Made by a program: the position numbers and the translations under genes. A stretch of DNA of 64,000 bases from NCBI RefSeq assembly GCF_039534085.1, contig NZ_BAAAUT010000033.1, positions 23,439 to 87,438 of the forward strand, given 5' to 3'. Under the pieces are notes generated by a model. The model was not told the DNA's origin and searched no databases. It saw only the letters and a program-made list of their open reading frames with translations. Below are positions 17,007 to 25,004 of the stretch, piece after piece (the first letter of the stretch is position 1; every line of letters starts with the position of its first letter). This stretch comes from Planomonospora_B alba. Its GTDB lineage: Bacteria; Actinomycetota; Actinomycetes; Streptosporangiales; Streptosporangiaceae.

Positions 17007-17672
17007 GTGAGCACCGATCTTCCGGACGTGGGCGGGCTGTCCATCGGCATCCTGGGCGGCACCGGCGACCAGGGCAAGGGCCTGGCCAGGCGGTTCGCCC
17101 TGGCCGGGCACACCGTCTGGATCGGGTCGCGCAGCGAGGAGCGGGCGCGGGAGGCGGCCGCCTCGATCGGCGGCGGCGCGCGCGGGGCGGACAACGCGAC
17201 CGTGGCGGCCGAGGCCGACGTCGTGATCGTGGCCGTGCCGTGGGACGGCCACAAGGCCACCCTGGAGGCGCTCCGCGCCGAGCTGACCGGGAAGATCGTC
17301 GTCGACTGCGTCAACCCGCTGGGCTTCGACAAGCAGGGCGCCTACGCCCTGCCCGTCGAGGAGGGCAGCGCCGCCCAGCAGGCCGCGGCCGTCCTGCCCG
17401 GCAGCCGCGTGGTCGCCGCCTTCCACCACGTCTCGGCCGTCCTGCTGCTGGACCCGGAGGTCGAGAAGGTCGACCTCGACGTGCTCGTCCTGGGCGACGA
17501 CCGGGAGGCCACCGACACCGTCCAGGCCCTGGCCGGGCGGATCCCCGGCGTCCGCGGCGTGTACGGCGGCCGCCTGCGCAACGCCCACCAGGTGGAGGCG
17601 CTGACCGCCAACCTGATCTCCGTCAATCGCCGCTACAAGGCCCACGCCGGCCTCCGCCTCACCGACGTCTGA
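17007..17672 (+). CDS. npdG: F420-dependent NADP reductase
   Basis: Transfers hydride between reduced coenzyme F420 and NADP+, cytoplasmic. 221 aa, the usual size. N-terminal Rossmann motif SIGILGGTGDQGKGLARRF, then HTVWIGSRSEERA (the Arg/Ser pair that selects the NADP 2-phosphate), DVVIVAVPWDG, DCVNPLGFD, and the conserved AAFHHVSAVLLLD that forms the F420 pocket. Start GTG 17007 has GAGGAG six bases upstream. Starting further upstream, as far as 16809, would add an unrelated Arg-rich stretch. Its presence implies the host makes F420, consistent with the LLM-type flavin/F420 enzyme at 50633 and the PPOX protein at 42744. Confidence 0.92.
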   Translation: MSTDLPDVGGLSIGILGGTGDQGKGLARRFALAGHTVWIGSRSEERAREAAASIGGGARGADNATVAAEADVVIVAVPWDGHKATLEALRAELTGKIVVDCVNPLGFDKQGAYALPVEEGSAAQQAAAVLPGSRVVAAFHHVSAVLLLDPEVEKVDLDVLVLGDDREATDTVQALAGRIPGVRGVYGGRLRNAHQVEALTANLISVNRRYKAHAGLRLTDV

Positions 17673-17690
17673 CCGACGTCTGACCGACGT
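17661..17690 (+). repeat. 11-bp tandem repeat across the npdG stop codon
   Basis: ACCGACGTCTG is repeated at 17661-17671 and 17672-17682, with a third partial copy (ACCGACGT) to 17690. The npdG TGA (17670-17672) sits inside the array, so the last codons of the gene are duplicated downstream of its stop. Confidence 0.8.
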
Positions 17691-17700
17691 CCTCCCGGCG

Positions 17701-17730
17701 CCCGGCCGGGCGCCCGGCCGGGCGCCCGGC
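17701..17730. repeat. 12-bp palindromic tandem repeat
   Basis: CCCGGCCGGGCG occurs twice in tandem (17701-17712, 17713-17724), followed by a half copy, immediately before the hairpin at 17728-17751. Each unit contains the palindrome CCCGGCCGGG. Confidence 0.75.
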
Positions 17731-17751
17731 GGGGCGGCCCGCCGCCCCGCC
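17728..17751. terminator. Bidirectional GC hairpin between npdG and the response regulator
   Basis: Perfect 10-bp stem GGCGGGGCGG / CCGCCCCGCC with a four-base loop, lying between two converging genes. No T-run. Confidence 0.65.
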
Positions 17752-17765
17752 CCGGGCGCGGCGGG

Positions 17766-18371
17766 TCAGATCCAGCCGGCGTCCTGCGCGATGCGGATCG
17801 CGTCGACCTTGTTGCGGGCGCCGGTCTTGGCGATGGCGCCCGTCAGGTAGTTGCGCACCGTCCCGGACGACAGGTGCAGCCGGGCGGCGATCTCCTCCGC
17901 CGGGGCGCCGCGCGCGGCCTCGGCGAGCACCTCGCGCTCGCGGGGGGTCAGCGGGCTGGAGCCGTACTCCATGGCGGCGGCGACCAGCTCCGGGTCGAGC
18001 ACCCGCAGCCCCTGCGCGGTGCGGCGGACCGCGTCGGCCAGGCGGTCGCCGGGGGCGTCCTTGACCAGGAACGCCTCGATGCCGCAGCCCAGCGCCCGGC
18101 GGACCTGGCCGGGCCGGCCCAGCGCGGTGAGCACCAGGACGCGGCAGCCGGGCAGCCGCTCGCGCAGCTCCACCGAGGCCGTGATGCCGTCGACGCCGGG
18201 CAGGTCGATGTCCAGGACCGCCACGTCCGGCCGGGACCGCAGGGCGGCCGGGACGATCTCGTCGCCCCGGACGACCTCGGCGACCACCTCGATGTCGGAC
18301 TCCAGCCGGAGCAGCGCGACGAGCGCCGACCGGATCATGTGCATGTCCTCGGCGAGCAGCACCCGGATCAC
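17766..18371 (-). CDS. NarL/DesR-type response regulator
   Basis: 201 aa. Receiver domain (1-120) with acidic pocket AED, phosphoacceptor Asp54 in DVAVLDIDLPG, Thr in VLVLTALG and Lys in AFLVKDAP. C-terminal LuxR-type HTH (about 137-195): LTPREREVLAEAARG, EEIAARLHLSSGTVRNYL. Cognate of the histidine kinase encoded 103 bp upstream on the same strand; the pair resembles DesK/DesR. The ABC permease and ATPase genes lie further upstream in the same direction, so this two-component system probably controls that exporter. The signal is unknown. Confidence 0.92.
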   Translation of the reverse strand: MIRVLLAEDMHMIRSALVALLRLESDIEVVAEVVRGDEIVPAALRSRPDVAVLDIDLPGVDGITASVELRERLPGCRVLVLTALGRPGQVRRALGCGIEAFLVKDAPGDRLADAVRRTAQGLRVLDPELVAAAMEYGSSPLTPREREVLAEAARGAPAEEIAARLHLSSGTVRNYLTGAIAKTGARNKVDAIRIAQDAGWI

Positions 18372-18474
18372 GCGGCCGCCTCCGCCGCGGGCGGGCGGGG
18401 CCGGGACCGGCGCCCGGTCCCCGCCGCGCGCGGGAGCGGCCGCCCGGCCGAGGCGCGCGGTCCCGCGGACGCCG

Positions 18475-19587
18475 TCATGCCGGCACCTCCATCGCGAGCC
18501 GGAACCCGCCGCCGTCCGTCCGCTCGGCCAGCAGGGAGCCGCCCAGCCCGCTCGCGCGCTCCCGCAGGCCGGTCAGCCCGGTGCCGTCGGCCCCCCGCTC
18601 GGGGGCGCCGTCGTTGACGAGCTCCAGCCGTACGGCGCCGGCCGTGCGGGAGGTGCTGATCGAGCAGGTCGTCGCGCGGCTGTGCCGCACCACGTTGGTT
18701 ACGCCCTCGCGCACCGCCCAGGCCAGCGCCTCGTCGGCGGCGCGGGCGAGCTCCAGGTCGGCGAGGTTGGTCTGGCAGGCGATCCCGGAGGCCTCCAGCA
18801 GCGCCGCGCCCCGGCGCACCTCCTGGCGCAGCGACATCTCCCGGTAGCCGCGCGCCACCTGCCGCACGTCCTGGGCGGCGTCCCTGGCCACCTGGACGAG
18901 GTCGGCGAGCTCGTGCCCGGCCGCGTCCGGGTCGCGCCCGACGAGCCTGCGGGCCAGGTCGCCCTTGAGCGCGATCGTGGTCAGGCTGCTGCCCAGCCCG
19001 TCGTGCAGGTCGCGGGAGATGCGCAGCCGCTCGCGCAGCACCGCGGCCTCCGCCAGCTGGATCCTGGCCTGCTCCAGCTCCCGGCTCACCACCACCAGCC
19101 GGGTCACCCCGTAGATCACGAACCCGGTGACCAGGAGGGTGACGACCTGGTAGAAGGCGTGCTGGACGTGCGCGCCCCCCGCGGCGTACCGCCAGCCGAG
19201 GGCGAACTGGACCGCCGCCATCGGGACCAGGCAGCCCAGCGCCGCCGGCAGGCGCAGGCGGAGCAGGAGCGAGCCGAGCAGGATGGTCGGCGTCCCGCTC
19301 CACCAGTAGCCCAGATAGTCGAGGTGGGCGTCGAGGACCGGGATCGGCGCGTAGGCCGCGACGGCCTCGACCGCGAGCAGGATCCCGGGGCCGCCGGGCT
19401 GCGCGCCGCGCAGGGCGGCGCGCAGGTGGAGGAAGAACGGCACGAAGAAGCCGGGCAGGCAGGTCGCGAGCACCACGAGTCCCGTCGTCCCGCCGAGCCG
19501 GGCGATCGTGATGACCGGGAAGACCGTGAAGCCCACGGAGATCAGGACGACCAGGCCCACGGCCAGGCGCTGGGGGGTGATTCTCAT
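18475..19587 (-). CDS. DesK-like membrane sensor histidine kinase
   Basis: 370 aa. Four to five N-terminal membrane helices (about 8-160; VGLVVLISVGFTVFPVITIA, VTLLVTGFVIYGVTRLVVV), then a HisKA_3 domain with the H-box ISRDLHDGLGSSLTTIALKG and a C-terminal HATPase lid (AVREGVTNVVRHS, GTGLTGLRERASGLGGSL). It signals to the NarL-type regulator downstream. The sensor is made of helices with very short loops, as in kinases that sense the membrane state or transporter activity. A 13-bp direct repeat lies in the short gap between it and the upstream ABC permease gene. Confidence 0.92.
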   Translation of the reverse strand: MRITPQRLAVGLVVLISVGFTVFPVITIARLGGTTGLVVLATCLPGFFVPFFLHLRAALRGAQPGGPGILLAVEAVAAYAPIPVLDAHLDYLGYWWSGTPTILLGSLLLRLRLPAALGCLVPMAAVQFALGWRYAAGGAHVQHAFYQVVTLLVTGFVIYGVTRLVVVSRELEQARIQLAEAAVLRERLRISRDLHDGLGSSLTTIALKGDLARRLVGRDPDAAGHELADLVQVARDAAQDVRQVARGYREMSLRQEVRRGAALLEASGIACQTNLADLELARAADEALAWAVREGVTNVVRHSRATTCSISTSRTAGAVRLELVNDGAPERGADGTGLTGLRERASGLGGSLLAERTDGGGFRLAMEVPA

Positions 19588-19588
19588 G

Positions 19589-19630
19589 TCCGGAAACCTA
19601 TTGCCTGTGACTTCTTTTCCGGAAACCTAT
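19589..19630. repeat. 13-bp direct repeat between kinase and ABC permease genes
   Basis: TCCGGAAACCTAT occurs at 19589-19601 and 19618-19630. The second copy sits in the palindrome TTTCCGGAAA (19616-19625) and runs over the TAG of the permease. It could be a duplicated operator for the kinase gene or an accidental duplication. Confidence 0.6.
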
Positions 19631-20397
19631 GACCTGCGCGGTTCCCAGCGGAACCAGCGGGCCGTCGCCAGCAGGCCGAACGCCGCCCACCCGGCGAGGA
19701 CCAGCACCGGTACGGCGGCCGCCCGCAGGTCCCCGGCGAGGGAGCCGTCCGCGGCGTAGGCCGTGCGGGCCAGGTCGGCCACCGCCTCCGTGGGCAGGAG
19801 TCCCAGCACCGCGCCGACCCAGCCGGGGAGCAGCTCCAGCAGCGGGCCGAACCCCCCCGACGCGACGCCGGCCAGGAGGAAGAACGGCATGGCCATCACC
19901 CCGGCGACCTCGGTGCGCGGGACGGCCGCGGTGAACGCGGTGCCGAGCAGGCACAGGACGGCGGTCCCGGCGACCACGGCCGCCAGGTAGAGCAGCGGGT
20001 TGCGGGGGACCGGCAGGCCGGTCAGCGCGTACAGCGCGACCGAGACGACGGCGGCCAGCAGCGTCGTCTGGACGACCAGGTTGCCGATCTCGCCGCCGAG
20101 GATCTCCCGGTCGCCCAGCCCGGTGGCCCGCATGCGCTTGAGGAGCAGCTGGTCGCGCCGGGCGGTGAACGTCACCGCGATCTGGTTGAACGTCGCGATG
20201 GTGAGGATCATCACGAGCACCCCCACGTGGGTGCCGACCAGGAACTCCGGGTCGCCCTGCCCGAGCCGGTCCATCAGGAGCGGCATCCCGATGCCCAGGC
20301 CCAGGGAGAGGGCCACCGAGGTGCTCAGTGCCACCTTGTCCCGCCAGTACAGCCGCCCGCCGAAACGGGTCACGACCGCCAGGTCGCGTACGGACAT
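19627..20397 (-). CDS. ABC-2 type transporter permease
   Basis: 256 aa, six predicted membrane helices (LSTSVALSLGLGIGMPLLM, VGVLVMILTIATFNQIAVTF, LVVQTTLLAAVVSVALYAL, LYLAAVVAGTAVLCLLGTAF, VAGVMAMPFFLLAGVASGGF, VPVLVLAGWAAFGLLAT). The segment TARRDQLLLKRMRATGLGD is the ABC-2 coupling loop. Start chosen at ATG 20397, seven bases after AGGAGG; the GTG at 20403 is too close. Partner of the ATPase at 20468-21382. Substrate unknown; the linked DesKR-like system suggests antibiotic or envelope-stress export. Confidence 0.9.
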   Translation of the reverse strand: MSVRDLAVVTRFGGRLYWRDKVALSTSVALSLGLGIGMPLLMDRLGQGDPEFLVGTHVGVLVMILTIATFNQIAVTFTARRDQLLLKRMRATGLGDREILGGEIGNLVVQTTLLAAVVSVALYALTGLPVPRNPLLYLAAVVAGTAVLCLLGTAFTAAVPRTEVAGVMAMPFFLLAGVASGGFGPLLELLPGWVGAVLGLLPTEAVADLARTAYAADGSLAGDLRAAAVPVLVLAGWAAFGLLATARWFRWEPRRS

Positions 20398-20467
20398 GCT
20401 CACGCCTCCTTCTTGACCGGCCGCGTCTGCGGCGCCGTCGTGTCCGTGGTCCGCCCGTTCCGCCCGC

Positions 20468-21382
20468 TCACGGCGCCTCGGCCTTCGCCAGGGCCCCCTC
20501 GCCGGCGGCGAGGTCCAGGAACAGGTCCTCGAGCGTGGCCGTGCGGACCTCCAGGCCCCGCAGGCGCAGGCCGCGCTCGCCCGCCCAGCCCAGCAGCGCC
20601 TGCGCGGCCAGGTCCGGGTCCGCCACGCGGCAGACCGCGGTGCGGCCCTCCACGGACGCGACCGGGACCGGCAGGCCGCCGGGGGAGACGCCGTCGGGGA
20701 GCTCGAAGGCGACCCGGCCCGCCCGGGCGGCGAGCGTTTCGGCCATGCCGCCGGAGGCGACGATCCGCCCGGAGTCCATGACCGCCATGTCGGAGGCCAG
20801 CCGCTGGGCCTCCTCCAGGTAGTGGGTGGTGAGCAGGACCGTGGTGCCCCGGCGGGCCAGGTCCCGGACGACCTCCCAGGTCCGCTGCCTGGCCTCCGGG
20901 TCCATCCCGGTGGTCGGCTCGTCGAGGAAGAGCACGTCGGGGCGGTTCAGCACGGCCAGCGCCAGGTCCAGGCGGCGCTTCTCGCCGCCGGAGAGCTGGC
21001 GCACCTTCGTGCCGGCCTTGGCGGTCAACCCGGCGAGCTCCAGCGCCTCCCCGCGCGGGCGGGGCGCGGAGACGAAGTCCCGCCAGGCGTCCACGGTCTG
21101 CGCCACGGTCAGATCGGGGAAGAACCCCGCCTCCTGGAGCATGATCCCGGTGCGCCCGCGCACCTGGGCGCGGTCCTTCACCGGGTCGAGCCCCAGCACC
21201 CGCACGGTCCCGGCATCGGCGCGCTGGAAACCGGCCAGCACCTCGACGGTCGTGGTCTTGCCCGCGCCGTTCCTGCCGAGCAGGGCGAAGACCTCGCCCT
21301 CGCCGACGGTGAAGGAGACGCCGCCGACCGCCTCGAACCCCTTGTGGCTCTTGACGAGCCCGTCCACCTCGATCGCTGCCAT
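20468..21382 (-). CDS. ABC transporter ATP-binding protein (DrrA/CcmA class)
   Basis: 304 aa. Walker A LLGRNGAGKTTTVEVLAG, Q-loop IMLQEAGFFPDLTV, signature QLSGGEKRRLDLALAV, Walker B VLFLDEPTTGMD and switch His in LLTTHYLEEAQ are all intact. The C-terminal region (about 225-304) matches the regulatory tail of drug-export ATPases. It is first in a four-gene run with the permease, kinase and regulator on the minus strand. Its promoter must lie in 21383-21498, next to the divergent PLP-enzyme operator. Confidence 0.93.
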   Translation of the reverse strand: MAAIEVDGLVKSHKGFEAVGGVSFTVGEGEVFALLGRNGAGKTTTVEVLAGFQRADAGTVRVLGLDPVKDRAQVRGRTGIMLQEAGFFPDLTVAQTVDAWRDFVSAPRPRGEALELAGLTAKAGTKVRQLSGGEKRRLDLALAVLNRPDVLFLDEPTTGMDPEARQRTWEVVRDLARRGTTVLLTTHYLEEAQRLASDMAVMDSGRIVASGGMAETLAARAGRVAFELPDGVSPGGLPVPVASVEGRTAVCRVADPDLAAQALLGWAGERGLRLRGLEVRTATLEDLFLDLAAGEGALAKAEAP

Positions 21383-21498
21383 GTCCGCGATCCTTCCGGG
21401 GGCGGCGGGCCGGGGACAGTGAGGAATTCACGACTTCACCGCGGCGGGGAGGCACGCGCGGGAAATTTGCCTGATTCATCTAGATTGGAGGGGACATC

Positions 21499-21521
21499 GG
21501 TCCAATCATCCTGATTGGACC
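21499..21521. promoter_or_regulatory. Perfect 10-bp inverted repeat, putative operator
   Basis: GGTCCAATCA (21499-21508), spacer TCC, TGATTGGACC (21512-21521). A third half-site, ATTGGA, lies at 21484-21489. The site sits 35 bp before the start of the PLP enzyme and 116 bp before the ABC ATPase start. An ATTGGA/TCCAAT palindrome would suit a dimeric regulator such as an Lrp/AsnC or GntR protein; no such gene is adjacent. Confidence 0.6.
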
Positions 21522-21556
21522 TGGCCATGCCTCGCGCGAGTGGACATCGTTGACAC

Positions 21557-22726
21557 ATGACTGAGCTTCGCCCGGAGACCCGCACCGTCCATCTCCCCCA
21601 GCCCCCGCTGAACGGCAGCCGCCCGATCGCGGTGCCGCTCTACCAGACCTCCGGCTTCGCCTTCGACGACCCCGCGGTCTTCGCCGCCGGGATGAACAGC
21701 CCCGAGGCGTTCGTCTACGGACGGCTGTCGAACCCCACGGTCCGCGCGCTGGAGGAGGCCGTCGCCGGGCTCGAGGGCGGCGTCGCCGCGGTGGCCACCG
21801 GCTCCGGCATGGGGGCGATCAACTCCGTGCTGCTCGGCCTCCTCCAGCCGGGCGACCACGTGATCGCGCAGAAGGCGATCTACGGCGGCACCGCGGCGAT
21901 GTTCAACGACCTGGCCGCCCGGTTCGGCGTCGAGGTCTCCTACGTCCCCGAGGACGACCCCGCCGCGCTGCGCGCCGCCGTACGGCCCGCCACGAAGCTG
22001 GTCTACCTGGAGACCATCGCCAACCCCGTGACCCAGGTGGCCGACCTTCCGGGCATGTGCGCCGCCGCGCGCGAGGCCGGGCTGGTGTCGGTGGTGGACA
22101 ACACCTTCGCCTCCCCGGTGCTGTGCCGCCCGATCGAGCACGGCGCCGACATCGTGGTCCACTCCACCACCAAGTACCTCAGCGGCCACAGCGACGTGCT
22201 CGGCGGCATCGCGGTCTTCGCCGACGACGCGCTGTACCGGAAGGTGTGGAAGTTCGCGACCTCCCTGGGCGCCACCGCCGACCCGTTCGCCGCCTGGCTG
22301 ACCCTGCGCGGCATGCAGACCCTGGCGCTGCGCATGGAGCGCCACTGCGCCAACACCCGCGAGCTGGCGCTCCGCCTGGACGCGCACCCGGCGGTCGCCG
22401 CCGTGCACTGGCCGGGCCTGCCCTCGCACCCGTCGCACGCGCTGGCGGCCAAGCTGCTGCCGGACTTCGGCGGGGTCTTCTCCTTCGACCTCGCCGGCGG
22501 GCGCCCGGCGGGGGAGAGGTTCATGGGCGCGATCCGGGTGGCGCTGCTGGCCCCCTCGCTCGGCGGCGTGGAGACGCTCGTCCTGCACCCGGCCACCACC
22601 TCCCACAAGTCGCTGACCGGCGAGGAACTGGCCCGGCACGGGATCGGCGAGGGCACCGTCCGGGTGGCGGTCGGCATCGAGCACGTCGAGGACCTGTGGG
22701 CGGACTTCGCCCGGGCGCTCTCGTGA
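21557..22726 (+). CDS. Trans-sulfuration family PLP enzyme (cystathionine gamma-synthase / gamma-lyase type)
   Basis: 389 aa, fold-type I PLP enzyme of the Cys/Met metabolism family. PLP Lys is in HSTTKYLSGHSD. Other landmarks: VYGRLSNPTVRALEEAVAGL, ATGSGMGAINSVLLGLL, YLETIANPVTQVAD, VVDNTFASPVLCRP and SLGGVETLVLHPATTSHK. It could be cystathionine gamma-lyase, gamma-synthase or methionine gamma-lyase; sequence alone does not decide, and the family is often misannotated. The start is ATG 21557, with only a weak ribosome site (GAGTGGA). The palindrome at 21499-21521 just upstream implies dedicated regulation. No sulfur gene adjoins it. Confidence 0.88.
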   Translation: MTELRPETRTVHLPQPPLNGSRPIAVPLYQTSGFAFDDPAVFAAGMNSPEAFVYGRLSNPTVRALEEAVAGLEGGVAAVATGSGMGAINSVLLGLLQPGDHVIAQKAIYGGTAAMFNDLAARFGVEVSYVPEDDPAALRAAVRPATKLVYLETIANPVTQVADLPGMCAAAREAGLVSVVDNTFASPVLCRPIEHGADIVVHSTTKYLSGHSDVLGGIAVFADDALYRKVWKFATSLGATADPFAAWLTLRGMQTLALRMERHCANTRELALRLDAHPAVAAVHWPGLPSHPSHALAAKLLPDFGGVFSFDLAGGRPAGERFMGAIRVALLAPSLGGVETLVLHPATTSHKSLTGEELARHGIGEGTVRVAVGIEHVEDLWADFARALS

Positions 22727-22906
22727 TCATGTGCTCGTGATCCCGCGCCCTCCGCGGCGCCGCGCTTCCGTGATCTTGTGCGGGGGCGCTGGTAGCATCG
22801 GGTGAGGCCGCCCACCGGGCGGCCCCGCCGGGAGCGCGTCGGGGGACGTCTCCCGGCCCCGTGCTCCGGGGCCGCTTCCGGGCCCCCTCCTGGCGGGGGT
22901 GGCGCG

Positions 22907-23920
22907 ATGCCGCTGAAGAACTACGGGGTGCTGGCGGGCCGGGCCGCGGACCGGCGGCGGGAGGGCGCGCCCGACGACACCCCCCACTACCAGATCCACC
23001 TGGTCGACGAGGCGGGCGTCTCCTACCGGGTCGCGGTCAACGTGCTGTCCCAGCAGGCCCCGTCCGAGCTGCTCCACCTCACCGACGACGACTTCCGGCA
23101 CCCGCTCACCGCGCTCCTGCCCCCGGGCCCCGGCGGCTGGACCGAGCTGCCGTCCGCGCCCGGCGGGGCAGCGCTGGACTTCGTGCGGGGCAACCTGTTC
23201 GACCCGGCCGCCATGCGGGCGCTCCCGCCCGACCTGCCCGGGGTGGACAACGACCTGGCCGACAGGCTCGACCACTACGTGCGGCGGGCGATCGCCGACC
23301 CCACCGCGGTCGTCTACGCCTTCGGCGAGCGCTGGGGCCCCGAGCCGCGCACCCGGGACAAGGTCTTCGGCTTCCTGCCCGGCAACGGCGTCCACGACGT
23401 CCACATGAACCAGGGCAACTCCCGGCGGTTCCGCGACGACGACGGCGTCTGGCAGGACGGCGCGCTGCTGATCCGCTTCCCCGGCGAGTCCCGGTGGGTC
23501 GGGATCTTCCTGGCCTTCCAGTCCCAGTCCTGGCGCACCGACGACGTCACCGGCCACGCCCTCGCCGGGGCCCCGGCACGGCCCGGCCCCGGCGAGGAGC
23601 CGGTCCGGATCGTGGCGGCCCTGGTCGACCCGGCCGGTCCCGCCGGATCCGGGCACGGGAGCGTCACCCTGCTGAACGCCTCACCCGCCCCGGTGGACCT
23701 GGCCGGCTGGCGGCTCGTCGACCGGCGCGGGAGGGACCTCCCGCTCCCGCAGGGCCCGCTGGCCGCAGGCGCCGTCCTCACGGTGCCCGCCACCCCGCCG
23801 TTCGCGCTGGACGACGGCGGGGGCACGATCACCCTGCTGGACCCGGCGGGGCTCAAGGTGCACGGCGTCTCCTACACTGCGGCGCAGGGCCGGCGCGAGG
23901 GCTGGACCGTGACCTTCTGA
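22907..23920 (+). CDS. DUF2278 (YukJ-like) protein with C-terminal lamin-tail domain
   Basis: 337 aa, no signal peptide. The N-terminal two thirds (1-220) is DUF2278: begins MPLKNYGVLAGRAADRR, HYQIHLVDEAGVSYRVAVNV, and carries the family signature GNGVHDVHMNQGNS followed by WQDGALLIRFPG. The C-terminus (about 235-330) is a lamin-tail (LTD) beta-sandwich: VTLLNASPAPVDLAGWRLVD, ITLLDPAGLKVHGVSY. The start is set at ATG 22907, where DUF2278 homology begins. Starting further upstream, as far as 22802, adds an Arg/Gly-rich stretch that looks non-coding. Function unknown; the conserved His/Asn signature suggests a hydrolase or nuclease-like active site, but that is speculation. Confidence 0.85.
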   Translation: MPLKNYGVLAGRAADRRREGAPDDTPHYQIHLVDEAGVSYRVAVNVLSQQAPSELLHLTDDDFRHPLTALLPPGPGGWTELPSAPGGAALDFVRGNLFDPAAMRALPPDLPGVDNDLADRLDHYVRRAIADPTAVVYAFGERWGPEPRTRDKVFGFLPGNGVHDVHMNQGNSRRFRDDDGVWQDGALLIRFPGESRWVGIFLAFQSQSWRTDDVTGHALAGAPARPGPGEEPVRIVAALVDPAGPAGSGHGSVTLLNASPAPVDLAGWRLVDRRGRDLPLPQGPLAAGAVLTVPATPPFALDDGGGTITLLDPAGLKVHGVSYTAAQGRREGWTVTF

Positions 23921-23983
23921 AGGGGCCCTTCCAGGAGGGGCGTCCGGGCCCCGCGGGCCGTGGGGACCCGTCGAGGATGAGAG

Positions 23984-24913
23984 GTGCCGCGGGTGAGCGT
24001 GTCGATCGGGGACGTGGAGCGGGCCGCGGCGCGGATCGCCGGGTACGCCCGCCGAACTCCGGTGCTGGAGGCGGCACCGGGGCTGGTGCTGAAGCTGGAG
24101 AGCACGCAGCACGCGGGCTCGTTCAAGGCCAGGGGCGGGTTCAACCGCGTCCTGGCCGCCCGCGAGGCCGGGGGGCTGCCGGAGGCGGGGGTGATCGCGG
24201 CCAGCGGCGGCAACCACGGACTGGCGGTGGCGTACGTGGCGCGGGCGCTGGGCGTGCGGGCGGAGATCTTCGTGCCGACGGTGTCGAGCCCGGTGAAGGT
24301 CGCCGGACTGCGGGCCCTGGGGGCGGAGGTCACCCAGACCGGCGCGATCTACGCCGAGGCCTACGAGGCGTCGGCCAAGCGGGCCGCGGAGACCGGCGCG
24401 CTGGAGATCCACGCCTACGACCAGCCCGAGGTGGTGGCCGGGCAGGGCACGGTCGCGCTGGAGCTGCTGGAGCAGACCGGGGGAGTGGACACGGTCCTGG
24501 TCGCGGTCGGCGGCGGCGGGCTCGTCGCCGGGATCACGGCCGCGCTCGGCGGCCGGGCCCGGGTCGTGGCCGTGGAGCCCGAGCTGATCCCCACGCTGAA
24601 CCGCGCCCTGGCGGCGGGCGGCCCGGTCCGGGTCGGGGTGGGCGGGGTGGGCGCCGACGCGCTCGGCGCCAGCCGGATCGGCCGCATCGCCTACGACGTC
24701 GCCTCCGCCGCCGGGGTCGAGAGCGTCCTGGTCCCCGACGGGGCCATCGTCGAGGCCCGCCGCGAGCTGTGGCGCTCCTGCCGGGTCGCGGCCGAGCACG
24801 CCGGGGCCGCGGCCCTCGCCGCGCTGCGCTGCGGCGCGTACGTCCCGTCCCCCGGGGAGCGGGTGGCCGTGGTCGTCTGCGGCGGCAACACCGACCCCGC
24901 CACGCTCGCCTGA
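23984..24913 (+). CDS. Threonine/serine dehydratase-like PLP enzyme
   Basis: 309 aa, fold-type II PLP enzyme. PLP Lys in HAGSFKARGGFNRVL, phosphate/substrate loop ASGGNHGLAVAY, glycine loop AVGGGGLVAG, C-terminal Cys/Gly-rich VVVCGGNTDP. No ACT regulatory domain, so it is a catabolic-type threonine or serine dehydratase or a serine racemase-like enzyme, not the allosteric IlvA. Start taken as GTG 23984. GTG 23993, which has GAGAGG eight bases upstream, is an equally good choice. Converges with panB across a strong hairpin. Confidence 0.88.
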   Translation: MPRVSVSIGDVERAAARIAGYARRTPVLEAAPGLVLKLESTQHAGSFKARGGFNRVLAAREAGGLPEAGVIAASGGNHGLAVAYVARALGVRAEIFVPTVSSPVKVAGLRALGAEVTQTGAIYAEAYEASAKRAAETGALEIHAYDQPEVVAGQGTVALELLEQTGGVDTVLVAVGGGGLVAGITAALGGRARVVAVEPELIPTLNRALAAGGPVRVGVGGVGADALGASRIGRIAYDVASAAGVESVLVPDGAIVEARRELWRSCRVAAEHAGAAALAALRCGAYVPSPGERVAVVVCGGNTDPATLA

Positions 24914-24945
24914 CGGCGCGCGGCGGGACGCGGGCGCACCGCGGA

Positions 24946-24998
24946 CGCGGCACGGCCGGGGCGGGGCCCCGGGAGGGCGCCGGCCCGGCCGTGCCGCG
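24946..24998. terminator. Bidirectional terminator hairpin between dehydratase and panB genes
   Basis: Perfect 15-bp stem CGCGGCACGGCCGGG (24946-24960) and CCCGGCCGTGCCGCG (24984-24998), enclosing a 23-base GC loop that can itself pair. Lies exactly between two converging genes. Confidence 0.75.
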
Positions 24999-25004
24999 GT
25001 GGGA

